Positions 58,041 through 64,000 of a stretch of 64,000 bases of DNA are shown here, piece after piece. The stretch is from Malaya genurostris (lineage: Eukaryota > Arthropoda > Insecta > Diptera > Culicidae). Made by a program: the position numbers and the translations under genes. The stretch covers positions 182,618,866-182,682,865 of the forward strand of contig NC_080572.1 in assembly GCF_030247185.1 (NCBI RefSeq), written 5' to 3'. The notes under the pieces were generated by a model. That model was given only the letters and a program-made list of their open reading frames with translations. It ran no database searches and was not told where the DNA came from. Position 1 is the stretch's first letter. The number at the start of each line of letters is the position of its first letter.

Positions 58041-58992
58041 CCTTATGATAAAAAAAGAACCGGAATTTTCATTTTAAAATTCCCGCGCTTGTCCAATCGG
58101 TAAACTTTTACTCTCTCAACGTTGGCCACACTTTTATACACATTCTGTCAAATTTTGACGCATATCGTACGATTGGTTTTTGTTTGGCGTCTATACAAAG
58201 AAGTTGAAAAATTTTCGTGTGGCGATTTTATAATGGATGACAATTTAGAACAACGGCTCGCCTTCGAAGCGCCATTCGGTCGATTGTTGTGCGGTTTCGA
58301 CGTCATATTCATAGATCCACACCTTATCACCAGTTATGATGCTTTCGATGAATTTGGGGTCACTATCTCCGTTGGAAATCATCCCTTTGGCCACATCAAC
58401 ACGACGCTGTTTTTGAGTGAAATTCAGCTTTTTTGGCACCAACCGAGAAGCGACGCGTTTCAAACCCAAAACATCAGATAAAATGTGTTCGGCTGATCCA
58501 TAAGAGATGCCCAACAACACAGCAATCTCTCTAATCGGTACAGAACGATTTTGCAACACGATTTGCTTCGCCGATTCAATGTTTTCTTCAGTAACAGATG
58601 TTGTTGGGCGGCCAGTGATCTCATCATGATCCAAGCTTGTACGACCACTTTTGAAGCGTTTATACCACTCGTATGCCTGTGTTTTTCCTAGACACTATTC
58701 ACCAAAGGCCTTTTCTAACACTTTCACCGTTTCGGAACACTTAAATCCATCTGCAGCACAAAATTTGATGCACGCACGTTGTTCTAAATTTTCATCCATT
58801 ATAAAAATCACTACACGAAAATTTTTCAACTTCTTTGTATAGACGCCAAACAAAAACTAATCGTACGATATGCGTCAAAATTTTACAGAATGTGTATAAA
58901 AGTGTTGCCAACGTTGAAAGAATAAAAGTAAACCGATTGAACAAGCGCGGGAGTTTTAAAATGAAAATTCCGGTTCTTTTTTTATCATAAGG
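58041..58992 (-). mobile_element. Mariner derivative with 215-bp inverted ends
   Basis: TA flanks (58039-58040, 58993-58994). Both ends begin CCTTATGATAAAAAAAGAAC and stay complementary for about 215 bp, through the leader and into codon 8 or so of the transposase (left arm 58041-58255, right arm 58777-58992). Normal mariner TIRs are about 30 bp. So the 3' half of the element was replaced by an inverted copy of its own 5' end. It could still be mobilised by a related transposase since both ends are intact. Confidence 0.9.
58256..58806 (-). pseudogene. Mariner transposase, N-terminal half
   Basis: Minus strand from the start codon at about 58801: MDENLEQRACIKFCAADGFK, KCSETVKVLEKAFGE, a stop, then YEWYKRFKSGRTS, LDHDEITGRPTTSVTEENIE, IREIAVLLGISYGSAEHIL, SDPKFIESIITGDKVWIYEY (first catalytic Asp at TGD), TEWRFEGEP, and then it runs into the inverted 5' end copy. 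The second and third catalytic Asp are missing, so it is inactive. Confidence 0.88.
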
Positions 58993-60320
58993 TATAAAAA
59001 TGGATGAAAGTTTGTATGTTTGTAACGCGATAACTTAGGAACTACTGAACGGATTGCTACCAAACTTGGCACAGATACTTCTTGTATTTCAGAGATGGTT
59101 TAGGGAGTATATTTATATGGAAGGGAGCGTAGCAGGTGTCATAAACAAGGGGTCATGGAAAAATTCATATAACTTGACAAGAATCGATTCGTTTTGAAGA
59201 CCGTAGAACCATTTTGCATATGACTATATGGGGGGTGGATGTAGCAAGTGCCTTTAAATAAGGGGGGTGTAATGTTTAAAACGGCATAGTTCCGAAACTA
59301 CTGAACGGATTGCCACCAAACTTGTCACAGATACTTCTTGCTCTTCTGAGATGATCATAAGGATATTTTAATGGGGGAGGAAGCGTAGTGTTATTAACAG
59401 AGGGAGATCATGAATAAATTTGTCTAATTTGACGAGAATCGATACTTTTTTAAGACCATAGAAACATTTTGCATATATAAGATATGATTATATGGGGGGT
59501 GGATGTAGCCAGTGCCTTTCAAAAGGGGGGTGTAACGGCATAACTCCGACACTACTAAACGGTGTAATGTTTGTAATGGCATAACTCCGGAAGTACTGAG
59601 CGGATTGCTATCAAACTTGGCACATGTACTTCTTGCTCTTCAGAGATGGTCATAAGCGTATTTTTATGGGGGGAGGGAACGTAGCAAGTGTCATTAACAA
59701 AAAGGGGTCATGAAAAAATTCATGTAACTTGATGATAACCGATATTTTTTGAAGATCTTAGAAACATTTTGCATACCGTAGATATAATTTAATGGGGGAT
59801 GGATGCAGTAAAGGGGGTGTAATATTTGTAATGGCATAACTTCTAAACTTAACTTAACTTAACGGGTTGCTATTTAACCTGGTACCTGTACTTTTTGCTC
59901 TTCAGAGATGGTTATAAGAATATTTCCGTGAGGGGAGGGAGGGTAACAAGTGTCCTTAACAAAGGTGGTCATTAAAAATATCTAATTTGACGAGAATCGG
60001 TTCTTTCTGAAGGCACTTTTTGCACAGCTTAGATATGATTATAAGGAAATTCTGTGGAGAGAGGGTGTAGTAAGTGCCTCTAAAAAAGAAGTGTAATGTT
60101 TGAAACGTCATAACTCCGGAACTATTGCACGAATTGCTATAAAATTTGGAAGAGATACTTCTTGCTCTTCAGAAATAGTCATAAAGGTATTTTTATAGGG
60201 GAGGAAGCGTAGCAAGTATCATTAACAGGAGGCGCCATGAAAAAATCTTCATAAAATTTGACAAGAATCGATGATTTTTGAAGGTCATGCAAACATTTTC
60301 CATACCTTAGATATGATATA

Positions 60321-61228
60321 ACAGTTCGGCTGAAAAGTTCGTATCGTTTAATAGAAACACACATTTTTTTGCCAAAATTCGTTTTTATTGTTCAACATAA
60401 TTGCCATCAGAGGCAATACAGCGATTATAGCGATCTTCCAACTTTTCGATACCATTTTTGTAGTACGATTTGTACTTTGTCTCAAAATAGGCCTCAGTTT
60501 CAGCGATTACCTCTTCATTGCTTCTAAATTTTTTACCAGCGAGCATTCTCTTGAGGTCTGAGAACAGGAAAAAGTCACTGGGGGTCAAATCTGGCGAATA
60601 TGGTGGATGGGGGAGCAATTCGAAGCCCAATTCGTTCAATTTCAGCATGGTTTTTCGTTGTTGTTTTTGATAGATTGTGAGCTCACGCTGCACCCATTTT
60701 GCACAAAGCTTTCTCATATCCAAATATTCGTGAATAATATGTCCAACACGTTCCTTTGATATCTTTAGGGTGTCAGCTATCTCAATCAATTTCACTTTAC
60801 AGCCATTGAAAATCATTTTGTGGATTTTTTTCACGTTTTCATCGGTAACAGCCTCTTTTGGACGTCTACTGCGTTCATCGTCTTCGGTGCTCATATGACC
60901 AGTGCGAAATTTTGCAAACCACTTACGAATTGTTGCTTCGCCCGGTGCAGAGTCTGGATAACACTCATCAAGCCATTTTTTGGTATCGCCGGACATTTTT
61001 TCATCAAAAAGTAGTGTTTCATCAACACACGAAATACCTTTTTTCCATTTTTTTTCACAATAACAAAAGTAGCTTCACTCAAAATGCAATATCTCACAAA
61101 CTAATAATCAGACAATTGTCAAATTTATACACGTATCTTTTGAAGGTTGGTACTAACTGAAAATGGTATGGATTTAATTCTAGTGGCGCCCTCTCATAGA
61201 AACGATACGAACTTTTCAGCCGATCTGT
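60321..61228 (-). mobile_element. Internally deleted mariner inserted in the tandem array
   Basis: TA at 60319-60320 and 61229-61230. Ends ACAGTTCGGCTGAAAAGTTC and, in complement, ACAGATCGGCTGAAAAGTTC, continuing GTATCGTTT. Joining the flanks (AGATATGATATATGGGG) restores the array unit, confirming insertion into pre-existing satellite. Full mariners are about 1.3 kb; this one is 908 bp because the transposase centre is deleted. Confidence 0.92.
60385..61097 (-). pseudogene. Mariner DD34D transposase with in-frame central deletion
   Basis: A main frame of 203 codons (60996-60385) starts at MSGDTKKWLDECYPDSAPGE. HTH region: WFAKFRTGHMSTEDDERSRR, VKLIEIADTLKISKERVGHI. At residues 114-115 it jumps (IYQKQQR to KTMLKLNELGF), removing about 130 residues with the first two catalytic Asp, but staying in frame. 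The C-terminal block has PYSPDLTPSDFFLFSDLKRM (third Asp at residue 141). A further N-terminal piece (KVFRVLMKHYFLMKK, about 61060-61000) lies in another frame. It could bind TIR DNA but not cut it. Confidence 0.9.
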
Positions 61229-62081
61229 TATATGGGGAGTGGATGTGGCAAGTGCATTTAAAAAGGGGGTGTAACGGCATAACTCCGATACTACTAAACG
61301 GATTGCTATCACACTTGGCATAGCTGCTTTTTGCTCTTCAGAGATAGTTGTATTTATTTTTATGGAAAAGAGACGGTAGCAAGTATCCTTAACAGGGGTC
61401 ATGAAAAAATTTATTTAATTTGACGAGAATCGATACTTTTTGAAGACCATAGATACTTTTTGCGCAACTTAGAATATTCGTGTGGGGTGGATGTAGTACG
61501 TCCCTCTAAAAAAGGGGTGTAATGTTTGTAACGGCGCAACTCCGGAATTACTGAGCGGATTGCTATCAAATTTGGCACAGATACTTCTTAATATTCAGAA
61601 ATGATCATTAGGACATTTTCAGGGGGGAAAATGTGTAGGAAGTGTCCTTGACATGGGGGGAGAGGGTCAATGACAAAATTTGAAGAGAATCGATATTTAT
61701 ACTATAAGGAGGGGTTTTTGGAAATAAATTTTAATCTCCCATTTTTTATAAAACAAGAGAGTGGCAAGAATTTCAAGGTCGAATTTTTATTGAATAATTT
61801 CAAACGATATAATCTGGTTCAATTTTTCTGGGAAATTCAACGAACTAAGGGAATATAAACTTTATCTGCCTATGAACGCGAGTGTATTTAAGTATCAGCA
61901 TAACTACGAAACAACTAAACGAATCGCTACCAAGTTTAGCACATGTACCAAAGGTGGGAATCGATTTTTTTTGAAAAGCCAGATACTTTCCACACTACTC
62001 AGGGTAATCATGAAGAAGATCCGTAGTAAGTTCACTGACAACAAGGAAGTTAAATCAAAATGGATTTCAGGATTATTTTGA

Positions 62082-62890
62082 GGGTGAGAGAGTGGAGTAG
62101 GTGTCCCGAACATGGAAAGTGTAAAGGAAAAGCGATTGGGTTTTACGAAATATTGGTACTTCTTTACGAGTACAGTATATTTCTAGCAACTAAGTGATGT
62201 TTACAAATATATTCACAAGAGGGAAGGGGAATAAGTATTCTCAACATTGATCTGAATTGGCGATCATACAATGTGCATTTTATTATGCACATTGAAAAAA
62301 CTGTCGACTCAAGGTGATGGAAAAAATACATTTGTATGAGCTGAATCTTTATTCCATAAGTTTTCCTCCCCGATGAACGGCCAAAATGGTTAAAGCCTTG
62401 GTAAAATAAATTATACAAAAACTTTATTCCTTAGTACAAATGTAGTTATGATGTTCAACAGCCTTTCGTTATAAAATAATCATAATCAGATGGAAAATTA
62501 TGAGCAATTAATGATGTAATAAAATTTTTTATACAAAAGGAGGGAGTACCAAGTGTTCATAGCCATGGAAGCCAAAGGTATTGTAGATCGAATGTGACGA
62601 GAAAGTACGGAAGCACGTTACAAGCACGTATACATATGAAACTCGGAGATTAATAAGAAGATATGAATAGAGATTGTGAGATCTGAGATGGGACACTGAT
62701 CATTTGCAGTCTGAACATGAACGGAGTATTATTCAATCGGGTTTCCGTCTAAGTTATGTTTCACTACAATCAGAGTATTTCACTAAGCAGGACAACTTCG
62801 GCCTTGCCTTCACGAAACATTTCCGAGCAACGCCGGGTAATTCAGCTCGTCTTATATAAATTAGGAATTATTCTTAAGCACTCAAACTTT
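62082..62890. other. No recognisable gene
   Basis: AT-rich DNA between the tandem array and the promoter-bearing repeat. Only short ORFs (for example 62164-62418, minus) without motifs. 62810-62860 has a short GC-richer piece (CACGAAACATTTCCGAGCAA). Confidence 0.3.
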
Positions 62891-62894
62891 ACCC

Positions 62895-63475
62895 TGGAGT
62901 AGTTGCAAATTTATCAGGTGAAAACGATATAACATGGAATTTCATCCGAACTCGCATGGCACAAGATCAGAGCATACCAGTTAAAGCTTCAAATCGTTTT
63001 ATGGCACTTTTTGTCTTGCTGTCTAGCAACAACCTAAGTCTGGCATGCTACGTGTAGGACTGAAACGTTAGCTATGATTTCGCTTCTATTTATAGATTCG
63101 CGTGCTTCCATCAGCTTGGCTTTTGAATCGACCAATCAGATCGATGCTTTCCCTTTGATATATCGCTTACTCCTTCAAAAGCGTCGTCTATGGCAGGGAA
63201 ATCCGGTATACAGAGATTTTTAACAGACAAAATAGGACACTGCTAGCTATCAATCAACATTTCAATGATATATAATTGAAAATGGCTATGGCTATGAACA
63301 TTCAAATCAATACGTAGAAATGTTTCCAATCAATTCGTGAAATAATATTACTGATTGAAACTAAACTGAATGAGCTGTAAGTGTTCAAACCTGACCACAT
63401 TTCTACTTACATGTACCCTAGAATTTATAATTTGCACCCCTATATAGAAAACAAAGATGTGTTCCACATCAATAC
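62895..63475 (-). repeat. Promoter-bearing dispersed repeat, copy 2
   Basis: Reverse-orientation copy of 32606-33190 with the CCAAT, TATAAATAG and TCAGTC elements kept at the same spacing. At its start (63470-63500) the sequence ACATTTGCTTGACGAAATAT shares its core with the 3' end of the Jockey-like LINE at 45610, so a LINE tail may adjoin it. Confidence 0.6.
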
Positions 63476-63510
63476 ATTTGCTTGACGAAATATTTAAATA
63501 AAAACGTGCT

Positions 63511-64000
63511 TAATCCACCTAGCAGTGAGATGATACCTTTTTTATCAATCCGCATGTGTTTTTTGCATGAATATTTTTCGGTGTTTTAGTTTTCATTAAA
63601 TTATTCTAATGTCAGTATTTTTAAGTGGCAATTTGAGATTTTAATCACTCATTACTCTGTAATGTCGAAACGATGACGGATAAATTGCAATAGTTTTTAG
63701 TCCAACTTTGAAGCTTTTCGGGATTGTCATCGGCTATATCGCTTTGAATTTCAAAAATTCATCATCCTACAATTCGAGAATCGGAAGTCAGAATTGGATA
63801 AAATTGGATTTATTTTAATTTGAACTTTTGTTTCTGAAATTCGATTAGGCTTTTTTTTAGAAAACGACTGAGCTTTGAGAAACGATTTGATACTGGAACC
63901 GGAATTCTAAAATCGGTATGGCCGAAGTCAGATAAATTCACCTGAGAAGCTGTATAGTTTACATTTGTTTCAAAATGTTTGAGAATCAATGTAGACATCT
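63511..64000 (-). repeat. Inverted copy of the repeat found in BEL gag, runs off right edge
   Basis: Starts TTAATCCACCTAGCAGTGAG and follows the complement of 4633 down to about 4085 (AATCCGCATGTGTTTTTTGC; CGGTATGGCCGAAGTCAGAT; TTCACCTGAGAAGCTGTATA). It continues beyond the window. Confidence 0.8.

Larger units (their letters stand above)
58995..62080. repeat. Tandem array of about 265-bp units
   Basis: The anchor 'CGGATTGCTATCAAACTTGG' (and variants) starts near 59050, 59309, 59601, 59865, 60129, 61300, 61556 and 61920; the steps are about 260-290 bp apart from the step containing the 908-bp mariner. Each unit has a 'GATACTTCTTGCTCTTCAGA' part, a 'GACGAGAATCGAT' part and a 'GGGGGGTGGATGTAGCAAGT' part, then 'AACGGCATAACTCCGGAACT'. 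Divergence among units is high. No ORF is kept open. Similar 'AACTACTGAACGGATTG' sequences occur in Helitron-associated DNA of many insects. Confidence 0.8.

Overview
The window looks like heterochromatin-like or intergenic DNA from a mosquito, probably a culicine of the Aedes type. It is AT-rich, and no complete cellular protein-coding gene could be recognised. Most of what can be named is transposable element: a BEL/Pao retrotransposon whose gag carries a PHD finger, Tc1/mariner elements of the mosquito-associated DD37E type, DD34D mariners, I-, R1- and Jockey-like LINE remnants, a tRNA-type SINE, a Helitron-like element, several MITEs and two large foldback elements. The species assignment is inference; only the repeat repertoire supports it.

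Layout. 1-6239 is a minus-strand BEL/Pao element running off the left edge (5' LTR, PHD-finger gag, CCHC knuckles, protease, RT), split by a 1.8-kb repeat insertion with its own target duplication. 6.3-13.1 kb is a mosaic of a dispersed 'monomer-array' family, mariner debris and low-repeat DNA. 13.8-15.8 kb is a foldback element with CACAGTG-type ends and a CGACG duplication. 16-18 kb is comparatively unique, non-coding DNA. 18.3-22.6 kb holds an I-clade LINE tail, a Helitron-like element with nested repeats, and a MITE. 23.7-24.8 kb is an eight-copy minisatellite. 25.0-27.6 kb is a broken I-clade LINE. 29.6-30.0 kb is an R1-like RT relic. 30.7-33.2 kb is a complex repeat with a long (AAT)n tract, apparent histone-gene remnants and promoter-bearing repeats.

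33.9-36.9 kb has a full monomer-array element with a (TG)n tract and a nearly complete DD37E transposon. 36.99-41.65 kb is a non-autonomous LTR retrotransposon with matching LTRs, a CCTG target duplication and no gag-pol. 43-45.6 kb has a DD37E fragment and a Jockey-like LINE interrupted by a MITE. 46.5-53.9 kb has two direct copies of a 1.2-kb repeat on either side of a 3.2-kb foldback element whose arms carry exact 117-bp (39-codon) tandem repeats. 54-57 kb holds MITEs, mariner debris and a SINE. 58.0-62.1 kb is a tandem array with one mariner beside it (missing its own 3' half, with its 5' end copied inverted) and another inserted inside it. The right edge is an inverted copy of the same repeat that interrupts the BEL element.

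The parts do not form a pathway. They record nested insertion. The order of events can be read at several points: repeat into BEL, MITE into LINE, mariner into satellite, MITE and other repeat inside a Helitron. The less ordinary signals are the histone-like remnants, the in-frame 117-bp foldback repeats, the RSS-like foldback element, the gag-pol-less LTR element and the inverted-duplication rearrangements in a mariner and in a LINE.
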